Shown: positions 15,293 through 22,626 of the stretch, one piece after another
How the letters are laid out: each line of letters begins with the position of its first letter
How positions within the stretch are numbered: position 1 is the first letter of the stretch
Assembly (NCBI GenBank): GCA_002050235.1
Contig: MWST01000002.1
Span: forward strand, 1 to 33,687
Direction: 5' to 3'
DNA length: 33,687 bases
DNA from: Polyangiaceae bacterium UTPRO1
GTDB taxonomy: Bacteria > Desulfobacterota > Binatia > UTPRO1
Program-made: the position numbers and the translations under genes
The notes under the pieces: generated by a model
Seen by the model: the letters and a program-made list of their open reading frames with translations, nothing else
Told to the model about the DNA's origin: nothing
The model's database searches: none

Positions 15293-16414
15293 TCAGAAGT
15301 ACGTCTCGAGCGTGCCGCGGCGCCGCACGTCCAGCGTCGCGCAGTGGAACGAGCCGCCGAACGGCTTGTAGTGCATGAACGGCAGCGGCACCGGCGTGAA
15401 TCCGTGCCGTTCGAGGAGCCGCATCATCGACGTCTGCGACTGCTCGACGACCACCCGCTGCGGGTCGAGCATGAGCACGTTCATGCTGATCCATTTGCTC
15501 ACCATCGAGAGATGGAGGTTGCGCCAGCCGCGGATGGAATCCGGCTCGGGCGCCACGAGCACGTCCCAACCGCGCAGGATCGGCGGCAGGTCGGCGGGGT
15601 CGACGTATTCGGGGTTGACGAGCACCTTCCCCGGCGCCAGCGGCACGAACGTGGTGTCGATGTGGAGCGGCTGCGGACAGCGGCTGCGCACCTCGTGGAT
15701 GCGGAAGCGCGGCCCGAGGTGGCGGCGCAGCCACTCGATACCGGCGCGATTCGTAGCGTTGCTGCGGGTTACGAAGAGGTCGGTGCCGCAACGGGCGAAG
15801 TCGGCGGCGTCGAAGACCGGCTCGAGCTCGTTGGTGATGTAGCGCACCGGAGCGCCCGGCGGCGCCGGTGCGAAGGCCGCGTCGTAGAGCTCGTCGCGGA
15901 GCTCGGGCTTCGGCGCCGAGACCCAGCGCGCTCCGCGGGTCCAGTAGTCCTTGAGCAGCGCGCGATAGGCGTGCACCTCGAAATATCGCGAGCGCCACGC
16001 CATCGGCGCCTCGATGATCTCGTCGCCGACGATCAAGATGCCGTCGCGCGGACTCGCGGTGCAGAACCCGTTGGAGCGCCACCGGGGCGACGCGAAGCGG
16101 CGGGCGAAGTCCATGGCTTCGGGCCGGCGAACGGTGATGCCCTCGCCTTCGAGGAGGCGGACGAAGCCCTCGAGCTCGCGCTGCGCGGGGCGCACGAGCA
16201 GCTGCGGATAACGGCGACCGGCGAGCAGCGGATAGAGCCGGGCCGCGCCCGCGGGGAGATTGCCCACCATGGTCACGTGCGCCGGCGGCGCCGCTGCGCC
16301 CTCGAGCCTGCCGACGACGACTTCCTCGAGCGGATCCCACTCGTTCCACGAATGGACCACGCATCCGGCCGCGGGGTCGGCTACGGCGCCAGTCGTCGTC
16401 TCGGAGATCGACAC
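15293..16414 (-). CDS. Amidinotransferase of the glycine amidinotransferase/StrB family
   Basis: 373 residues from GTG 16414; the frame is open to a GTG at 16570, which would add 52 low-complexity residues. The catalytic set of the family is visible, numbered from the longer form: D257 (ADFARCGTD), H303 (PLHIDTTF) and nucleophile C410 (FHCATLD), ending in DVRRRGTLETYF as in vertebrate AGAT. HSWNEWDPLEEVVVG opens the fold. These enzymes move an amidino group from arginine to an amine (glycine, inosamine phosphate, or toxin precursors as in CyrA/SxtG). The acceptor here is unknown. A leucine replaces the Met of AGAT before the His, closer to non-glycine enzymes. It converges with arnD (73 bp apart), so an amino-sugar acceptor is an attractive guess. 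Confidence 0.88.
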   Translation of the reverse strand: MSISETTTGAVADPAAGCVVHSWNEWDPLEEVVVGRLEGAAAPPAHVTMVGNLPAGAARLYPLLAGRRYPQLLVRPAQRELEGFVRLLEGEGITVRRPEAMDFARRFASPRWRSNGFCTASPRDGILIVGDEIIEAPMAWRSRYFEVHAYRALLKDYWTRGARWVSAPKPELRDELYDAAFAPAPPGAPVRYITNELEPVFDAADFARCGTDLFVTRSNATNRAGIEWLRRHLGPRFRIHEVRSRCPQPLHIDTTFVPLAPGKVLVNPEYVDPADLPPILRGWDVLVAPEPDSIRGWRNLHLSMVSKWISMNVLMLDPQRVVVEQSQTSMMRLLERHGFTPVPLPFMHYKPFGGSFHCATLDVRRRGTLETYF

Positions 16415-16615
16415 GCGGGGAGCCGCTTCCGTAGTCGCCGGAGTCCGAGCGGTCAAGCGAACGCGCCCGCTCGCGCCGACGTCGTGCAATGGTCCGTCGG
16501 TTGACAGGGGCGATCCCGCGTTGGAGAGATCGTCTCGCCACGAACGAGGGTCCGTGACTCCAGTCCCCACCCCACCCCGGTGCGCGCGGCCCAGCGGGCG
16601 AGCAGGCGCGGCGAC
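16415..16615. promoter_or_regulatory. Divergent promoter region between amidinotransferase and membrane GT genes
   Basis: About 200 bp if the internal GTG starts (16414 and 16616) are used; with the longest frames only 9 bp would remain, which argues for the internal starts. On the plus strand TTGACA (16501-16506) is a perfect -35, but the -10 at correct spacing is poor (AGAGAT). No operator palindrome was seen. Confidence 0.3.
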
Positions 16616-18085
16616 GTGACGCGCGCGCGAGCCGTTTCCGGCCTCCGAGCGGCCACGCTCGCCGTCTTCGTCCTCGCCGCGCTCCTGCGGCTAGTCCTCG
16701 CGTGCGTCAACCGCGAGCAGAGCGACAACCACGTATCGGTGATCGACGTCATGGCTTTCGAGCACCGGATCCCCGACTACGATCGCGACCGCGACGAAGT
16801 GAAGGAGGCGTTCCAACCGAAGCTCTACCACGGGACCGTCGCGGCGATCCTGAGGCTCGACCCGTCCACCGGGACGTGGCGCCCGTGCGTGTCGGAGTAC
16901 CCCGGCTCGCCGCACGTAGTCTGGATCGGCCAGATGGTGAACGCCACCGCCGGCATCCTCACTCTCTTCGTCGTCCTGCGCTTCCTCGATCTCCAGGACG
17001 TCTCGAACCGGACGAGGTTCTTCGCCTTCGCGTTGGTGGCGCTCAATCCGGCACTGGTCGCCATCAACGCCCAGGTGACCAACGACTCCTTCGTGATCCT
17101 CTTCGGCAGCCTCACGTTGTCCCGCGGCTACCGCTTCTTCCGGGATTTCCGCCGCCGGGATTTCGTCTGCATGACCGCCGCCGCCATCGCGGCGGCGATG
17201 TCCAAGGCGACCGGGCTGCCGATCTGTCTCGCCATCGTGCTCGTGTTCGCGATCGCGCTCGCCCACGGGTCGGCAGCGGGCGCGCCGCGGTCGTCGTCGA
17301 CCCTCGGCTACGCAGCCGTCTTCGCCGGCGCCCTGCTGGCCGCGCTCACCGTCGTGGCGCCGAAGCTCGGCTCCTACGCCGAGCTCTACCATCGCTACGG
17401 CTCGCCGTTCGTGACCAACCGGCTGCCGGAGCCTTTTCCGCGTCCGTTCGCGCCGACGGTCTTCACGGGCGATGCCGGCGTGCGCTCCATCGCCGAATCG
17501 CTGTTTACGTTCAGGATCGTCGACTTGCTGCGACATCCGGTGGTCGGAAACGGCCGCGGCGAGCGCTTCCCGCTCCATCGGACGTCCGTATGGTCGCAGG
17601 TCTACGGACGACTGAGCTCGATCCGCTTCGACGACTACCTGGAGACCTGGCGGCCGCTTTCGGCGGCGCCGACGAACCTGGCGCGCGCGGCTTTGGTCCT
17701 CGGGCTCTTCCCCGCCGCGCTCCTGGCCCTCGGTGTCGCCACGGCGGTGGCGCGCGCCGCCGCGAGCCCGCGTCGCGTGCGGCCGCACGAGTGGCTGATC
17801 GGCATGGCCGCAGCCGGCTCGACGGCCTTTCTGATCGCGCTCGCGCTCCGCTATCGCGACTATACGTTCTTCAAGCCGATACTCGCTTTCGGGGGTCTCG
17901 CCGCCTTCGCGGCGTTGTTCGCCCGCGGATACGACAGCCTCGGTGCCGCGGCCGGCCGGCGCTGGAGCGCGTATGCGGGGTCGATCCTGCTCGCGGCGCT
18001 CGTCCTCGCGTACGCCCTCGACGATACGCTGTTGGCGGCGCAGCTCTTCGCCAGCTGTCGCAGCCCGGGCGGGTTTCCTCAGTAG
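16616..18085 (+). CDS. GT-C (PMT/ArnT-like) membrane glycosyltransferase
   Basis: 489 residues from GTG 16616; GTG 16580 in the same frame is an alternative. A first membrane helix is followed by a loop with an acidic pair (ID, then RDRDE) and FQPKLYH, which resembles the E-x-QPPLYY-type element of PMT/ArnT-like GT-C enzymes. About nine further hydrophobic segments and a short C-terminal loop follow. GT-C enzymes transfer sugar from polyprenyl phosphate on the periplasmic side. It is a second candidate for the missing Ara4N transferase. The C-terminus overlaps the convergent SGNH gene by seven bases. Confidence 0.8.
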   Translation: MTRARAVSGLRAATLAVFVLAALLRLVLACVNREQSDNHVSVIDVMAFEHRIPDYDRDRDEVKEAFQPKLYHGTVAAILRLDPSTGTWRPCVSEYPGSPHVVWIGQMVNATAGILTLFVVLRFLDLQDVSNRTRFFAFALVALNPALVAINAQVTNDSFVILFGSLTLSRGYRFFRDFRRRDFVCMTAAAIAAAMSKATGLPICLAIVLVFAIALAHGSAAGAPRSSSTLGYAAVFAGALLAALTVVAPKLGSYAELYHRYGSPFVTNRLPEPFPRPFAPTVFTGDAGVRSIAESLFTFRIVDLLRHPVVGNGRGERFPLHRTSVWSQVYGRLSSIRFDDYLETWRPLSAAPTNLARAALVLGLFPAALLALGVATAVARAAASPRRVRPHEWLIGMAAAGSTAFLIALALRYRDYTFFKPILAFGGLAAFAALFARGYDSLGAAAGRRWSAYAGSILLAALVLAYALDDTLLAAQLFASCRSPGGFPQ

Positions 18086-19602
18086 CGGCCGAGAGCGCCC
18101 TCGGGTCGGCAGGATCTCGCTCGCAGGCTGCGAATCCGCTCCAGGACGTCCGGGTCCGCGCCCGCTAAGCCCAGCCGCTGCTGCGCCTCGTCGATGTCCG
18201 CCGCGGGAACGCACGCGGCAGCGCTGAAGAAGACGTTCCACCTGCCCAGGTCCGCGAGCGCGCCGGCATCGCGAAGAAGTCCGCCCCGGCGCCCGGCCTG
18301 GACGATCGCGAGATCGAACCAGGCAGTGAAATAGTCCGGGGAGAGCACGCTCGCGGCGCGCGCATGCGCCTCTGCGAGCGCCAGCGCATCTTCCGGCCAC
18401 GGATGAAGCGCCGCCATGCCCATGAGCCAACTCGCCGACAAGACGCGCGATGCGCTCTCATCGTCGGTCGTGAAGCCGAACGCCGCCATGGCGTCCCGAG
18501 GCGTCGCGAATCGCCGCGCGACCGGCACGTCGAACGCGCCGGCCACGGCATCGGCGAACGCGTCCGCCAATACGATCTGACCCTCCAGGCTCGGATGCTG
18601 GCCATCGACGAAAAGCTCGTTTCCGAGGATGCCCGACGGCGAGCGCGCCTCGAGCAGCGCCACGGCATCGACGAGCGGAATTCCATACTCGGCGGCGAGC
18701 CGGCGGACGAGGGAGTTTTGCGCCGGAGTGGCCCGCCCCCAGTTCTTGCGAACGTCCAGGTCCACCGCCTCCCAATAGAGGCGGCGCGCCTGCGCGACGT
18801 CGCTGCCGGCCTGGACGCACTTCGCCGCCTCGTAGCACAGCAAGGCGGCGACATCGGCGTCCTCCGGCGCCCGCTTCCCGCATCGCGCCACGGTCGCCGC
18901 GCAACCGGCCGTCTGCTGCTCGCGCAGCGCCTCCTCGACCACGGCGCGGGCGCGCTCGGCGTCGTTGCCGCCGAAGCTCGGCTCGATCCCCGAAAGGTTG
19001 CCGGCCGCCGTCGCGAGCACCGGCACCAACCCGGCTGTCGACGCAGTCTCGATCGTCGTGCGCAGCTCGTGCTCGTAGGTGCCGAGATCCTGGCGACCCC
19101 GGAAGATCGGCGATGCGCGCACGATCAACGACACCCGCACGTAGCGCGCCAGCAAAGACCAGCGTTCGAGACCTCGGTACCACCCGGGACTGCCGTCGAC
19201 CGGATGATCGTCGACGCCGCGCAGCCCGCTCTCGTTGTGGCCCGAGTAGAGCAGCATGACTCCCGGGTCATGGCGGTCGCGAAACGCGGTCGCTTCGCCG
19301 AGGGCGATCATTTGCGCGTAGAGCGGCTGCCCGGCTCGCGCGAGCATGTGCACGACGATCCGCCGCCCGGCGATGCGGTTCTCGAACATCGCCGCGACCA
19401 GCGCCGGAATCGAGATCTTCGGCCGGGTGTGGCCGCCCATCATCGTCGATTCGCCGACGGCGTAGACGTCGAAGACCGGTCCGGGCCGGGCAGCGCTCCG
19501 CGCCGTGACGAAGAGCAGGGCTCGGTAACCGGCTTCGGCAGCGAACGGCGACAGGAGCAGGACGGTCAGGAGGCGCAGCGCCTGCCGGCGGCGAGCGGTC
19601 AC
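18079..19602 (-). CDS. Membrane-anchored SGNH/GDSL-like hydrolase with helical C-terminal domain
   Basis: 507 residues from GTG 19602, with GAGAGG upstream. One N-terminal hydrophobic segment (about 10-32) is a signal anchor. The SGNH blocks are readable: VGEST with S52 (GES instead of GDS), SGHNES (120-125) and DGQHPS with D333/H336. Inserted between blocks III and V is a cysteine-containing segment (C234, C241, C256, C262). The last ~130 residues look like helical TPR-type pairs. Relatives act as esterases or O-acetyltransferases on surface glycans (family knowledge). The substrate is unknown. It is co-directional with the upstream Cys-rich secreted protein, 110 bp away. Confidence 0.8.
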   Translation of the reverse strand: MTARRRQALRLLTVLLLSPFAAEAGYRALLFVTARSAARPGPVFDVYAVGESTMMGGHTRPKISIPALVAAMFENRIAGRRIVVHMLARAGQPLYAQMIALGEATAFRDRHDPGVMLLYSGHNESGLRGVDDHPVDGSPGWYRGLERWSLLARYVRVSLIVRASPIFRGRQDLGTYEHELRTTIETASTAGLVPVLATAAGNLSGIEPSFGGNDAERARAVVEEALREQQTAGCAATVARCGKRAPEDADVAALLCYEAAKCVQAGSDVAQARRLYWEAVDLDVRKNWGRATPAQNSLVRRLAAEYGIPLVDAVALLEARSPSGILGNELFVDGQHPSLEGQIVLADAFADAVAGAFDVPVARRFATPRDAMAAFGFTTDDESASRVLSASWLMGMAALHPWPEDALALAEAHARAASVLSPDYFTAWFDLAIVQAGRRGGLLRDAGALADLGRWNVFFSAAACVPAADIDEAQQRLGLAGADPDVLERIRSLRARSCRPEGALGRY

Positions 19603-19712
19603 GGTGAGCCCTCTCGGACGGAGTCGGCGGCGGACACGCGGGCATCCGGGGCGGCGGCGTAACGCCGCGCACTCGTCGTCGGCACCGGGGAGATCCCCGC
19701 GCGGCGCGCGAC

Positions 19713-20585
19713 CTACTTTCGCGCCGGGGCCCGGCGCGGCAACGCCGGAACCTTCGTCGCTTCGACGCTCGGACTCGCCGCCGGCACCGCCGTCAGGTCG
19801 GAACAGTATCCCACTGCGGCCGCGGCGAACGACGTGCATGCATCGGTGTCGCCGAGAGCGGCTTTGGCGAGCGCCGCTTCGCGCGCCGGGCCGGATGCCG
19901 CGAGCGCCTCGAGCCCCGGCGCGAACACGCGGCTCGCCTCGATACCCTTTCTGCAGCCCTCCGGGTCCTGGGCTTCGGCGCACCATGACTCATCGAGCGT
20001 GAGCGCGGCACGGCAGCTCGGCTCCTCCACGCCGGTACCGGCGCACGCGCCCGGGTCCCCCGAGCGCATGGCCTCCCGCAGACGGTCACAGATCCGAGCT
20101 CGCTTCGGATCGGCACGGCACATCTCGTACTTGGCGTCCGGAAACATGAAGGAGCGACCGTGAGGATTCGTGCGCAGCTCGTGGAATATCGAGCGCAGCA
20201 GGCGGCATTCGTCCTGCTGTTCGGCGAGCAACGCACAGGGTGCGTCGGCGTCCGCGGCGACGGCGCGGCAGGCGAGGAGATCGAAGGAACGCGCCACGAT
20301 CGCCTTGACCTTCGGGTCCGCGAACAGGGCGTCGTCCTGCTTCTTCCCCGACAGTACAGCCACGTATTCTTCGCAGCGCGCCGACGTCTTCGGCGCTGCA
20401 GCGGCGGGCGATGCCGTAGAGTCGGGCCGCGGGGAATCCTCGGGCGTCGGACTCGCCGCCGGCGCCGGGGCGGCGACGACGACCATGATCCACGCGGCAA
20501 GCGCCGCGCTCGCAATCCGGGTCGACCGTCGCCTCCGACCTCGATCGGCGCCGACGGCGGCTGCAATTCCCCTGCCGCCGGGCAC
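19713..20585 (-). CDS. Secreted cysteine-rich protein (12 Cys), unknown
   Basis: About 290 residues. An Arg-rich n-region and a hydrophobic core ending in APAPAAS make a signal peptide, followed by a Pro/Ser/Thr/Ala linker. Then come a helical domain with 12 cysteines, spaced as if to staple helices by disulfides, and a basic Pro-rich tail. No known family was recognised. The start is uncertain: GTG 20585 keeps the whole signal peptide and lies about 26 nt after a predicted initiation site. An ATG at 20486 would cut into the hydrophobic core, and the ATG at 20729 would need an implausible leader overlapping the promoter. It may work with the SGNH protein or with the Cys-rich C-terminal domains of the paralogues next door. 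Confidence 0.65.
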   Translation of the reverse strand: MPGGRGIAAAVGADRGRRRRSTRIASAALAAWIMVVVAAPAPAASPTPEDSPRPDSTASPAAAAPKTSARCEEYVAVLSGKKQDDALFADPKVKAIVARSFDLLACRAVAADADAPCALLAEQQDECRLLRSIFHELRTNPHGRSFMFPDAKYEMCRADPKRARICDRLREAMRSGDPGACAGTGVEEPSCRAALTLDESWCAEAQDPEGCRKGIEASRVFAPGLEALAASGPAREAALAKAALGDTDACTSFAAAAVGYCSDLTAVPAASPSVEATKVPALPRRAPARK

Positions 20586-20617
20586 TTCGTCACACAGCTC
20601 GATGCGCAAGCGGCGAT

Positions 20618-20647
20618 TGCCTACCAGGGGGTGTGCGAAGGTGTCAA
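20618..20647 (-). promoter_or_regulatory. Possible promoter of the Cys-rich secreted protein gene
   Basis: Minus strand: a perfect TTGACA (20642-20647), 18 bases, then TAGGCA (20618-20623). The -35 is strong and the -10 weak. The position just before the predicted signal peptide fits. Confidence 0.3.
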
Positions 20648-20695
20648 TCGAGGATGCGCCCGGAGCCCGCCGCCCTCTCGGCGGCAGCGATCGAC

Positions 20696-20725
20696 TTGCC
20701 GCCTTCGCGCTGCGATTGCTATGGT
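20696..20725 (+). promoter_or_regulatory. Possible promoter of the tandem membrane-protein genes
   Basis: Plus strand: TTGCCG (20696-20701), 18 bases, then TATGGT (20720-20725), four of six matches in each element. It lies about 65 bp before the GTG at 20792 and is divergent from the 20618-20647 candidate. Confidence 0.3.
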
Positions 20726-20791
20726 TCACGGGCGCGCGCGAGCGTCTCGCTGGTTACGCGGGGACGTCTTGGCCGCGTCCGTGGACCGCAC

Positions 20792-22609
20792 GTGAAGGCA
20801 TCTATCCGGACGTCGGCGTACGCACTGCTGGAGTTCTCCGCTTTGGCGCTCCTGCTGTTCGTCGTCCGCTTCATCCTGCGCGGGCACCTCGTCCCCCAAC
20901 TGGACGAGGAGTGCGCCCTCGGGGGAGTCGCCGTAGACGTTCTCGCCCGCGGCATTCGCTTCCCGCTCGCCATGTATGCGCCGAACGATTACGAGAACGG
21001 CTTCTTCTATAGCGGGCTGCTGACGGCCGGCTCCTTCGCCGCACTGGGTCAACGCGCTCTGGCTCTCAAGCTTCCGACCCATCTGATCGTGAGCGCCGGC
21101 GCCGCCGCGGCTCTGTGGCTGCTTCGCAGCTGCCTCGACGAGCTGCGATTGCGGGCGCGCTGGGCGCGCGCGACGGCGATCGCCGTCCTGGTCATCGCCT
21201 TCGCTTTCTCGCCGCGCGAGATAGCGCTGTTCTCGACGTACGCGGTCGGTATCGGCAGCCATGCCGAAGGGTCGGCGATCGACATGGCGCTCCTGGCCGT
21301 GTTCGCCCGCCGGCGCGCCGACTGGGCCGCGCCGGGCATCGCCGCATTCTGGGTGCTCCTCGGGTTGGCGCTGCACGTGAACAAGGGGACCTTGGTTCTG
21401 GTCGGCGTACTCGCCTTGGTCGAGCTGGGCCGCATGCGCTCCGCCCCCCGAGGCGCGAGCGCGGCGTTGCTGGGCTTTCTGATCGGAAGCGTTCCCGAGC
21501 TGATCCGGATGACCGGGGCAGACGCGGTAATGGGCGGATGGGGGACGATCACGGCCAAGCTCGCACGGCACGGCAGAGACTTCCCTGCGGCGTTCGTCTC
21601 CGACGTGCTGACGCTCGCCGACTATCGCCCCGAGCTTCTCGCCGTCTGGACGCTCGCCATCGGGCTCGCGACGGCACTGACGCTGCGCAGCTCCCGCCGG
21701 CGCGCGATCCGAGGCGGTGCGGCGGTGCCGAGCGCCATCGGCATGACGCTCGGCGTGCTCGTGCTCCATCTCGCCGGGCTTGCGATCATCGCCCAGGGCG
21801 GCGTCGACTACTACGCGCTGCACACCTACCCGCCCCTGGCCGTTCTCACGGCACTGCTGGCGGGCTGGTCCGACGCGGCGCTGGCGAAGATCCGCAGTGT
21901 CGGCAGCGCGCGTGCGGCCGCGGCGCTCATCATCGGGCCGATGCTGGTCGCGTATCGGCCCGAGGCGCCGCGGGCGGACTTCGGAGTGGTGTCGGCGTTG
22001 TGGAACGAGCGCGGCGGCGCGGCCTGCTCCTGGCGATTCGGCGAGACCTTCGTCCGCCTGCAAGCGGGCGCGGTGGATTACAGCCTGCTCGGCACCGCCG
22101 CCCTCCCGGAGCACGACCGACGAGCGCAGGCGACGCGCGTACTACGCGCGGTCGCGCTCTGCCGATCGCTTTCCGAGACGGTGCAGGCGTTGGACTGCAT
22201 CGGCGGCATCGCCCGCGAGCTGCAATACGGATCGGGGAGGATCGACGGCGAGCCGCCGGCGGAGCTGAACTCCGGCGAACGGCGAGCCTACGCGTTCTAT
22301 TACGGCGTCCGCAGAGACGGAGACCTGATGCCCTGTGACGATTTCCACGAAGCCGCGTTGCGGAACGACTGCCGAACGGCGGTACGGATCGACTGCTTCG
22401 TTCGCGCCGACGTCACCACACGCTTCGCGTCCGGCCGCTCGCTCGGACGGCCGCGTTGCAACCTGCCGCCACCGCCCATGGACGGGTATTGGGCGGCGCG
22501 CCGGCTGGACCTGCTGTCGCGGCCAACGCGCAACGCGCCGGAATTCCCCCCCGAGTTCAGCGACAAGGCCCTGGGCGCGTGCAAGGCCGTCGTCGCCGCG
22601 TGCTATTGA
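20792..22609 (+). CDS. Polytopic membrane protein with Cys-rich C-terminal domain, tandem paralogue 1
   Basis: 605 residues from GTG 20792. About ten hydrophobic segments precede a soluble C-terminal domain of about 200 residues with nine cysteines. The first loop carries an acidic pair (DEE) followed by a conserved YAPND-Y-NG segment, a GT-C-like arrangement. The C-terminal domain contains CIGGIAREL and ends in C-x6-AACY. It is clearly homologous to the next gene along the whole length. GT-C glycosyltransferase activity is an inference from topology and loop charge only. The open frame upstream to 20633 would add a non-hydrophobic leader across the promoter region and is rejected. Confidence 0.78.
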   Translation: MKASIRTSAYALLEFSALALLLFVVRFILRGHLVPQLDEECALGGVAVDVLARGIRFPLAMYAPNDYENGFFYSGLLTAGSFAALGQRALALKLPTHLIVSAGAAAALWLLRSCLDELRLRARWARATAIAVLVIAFAFSPREIALFSTYAVGIGSHAEGSAIDMALLAVFARRRADWAAPGIAAFWVLLGLALHVNKGTLVLVGVLALVELGRMRSAPRGASAALLGFLIGSVPELIRMTGADAVMGGWGTITAKLARHGRDFPAAFVSDVLTLADYRPELLAVWTLAIGLATALTLRSSRRRAIRGGAAVPSAIGMTLGVLVLHLAGLAIIAQGGVDYYALHTYPPLAVLTALLAGWSDAALAKIRSVGSARAAAALIIGPMLVAYRPEAPRADFGVVSALWNERGGAACSWRFGETFVRLQAGAVDYSLLGTAALPEHDRRAQATRVLRAVALCRSLSETVQALDCIGGIARELQYGSGRIDGEPPAELNSGERRAYAFYYGVRRDGDLMPCDDFHEAALRNDCRTAVRIDCFVRADVTTRFASGRSLGRPRCNLPPPPMDGYWAARRLDLLSRPTRNAPEFPPEFSDKALGACKAVVAACY

Positions 22610-22626
22610 CCCGACGCCGAGGCGGC

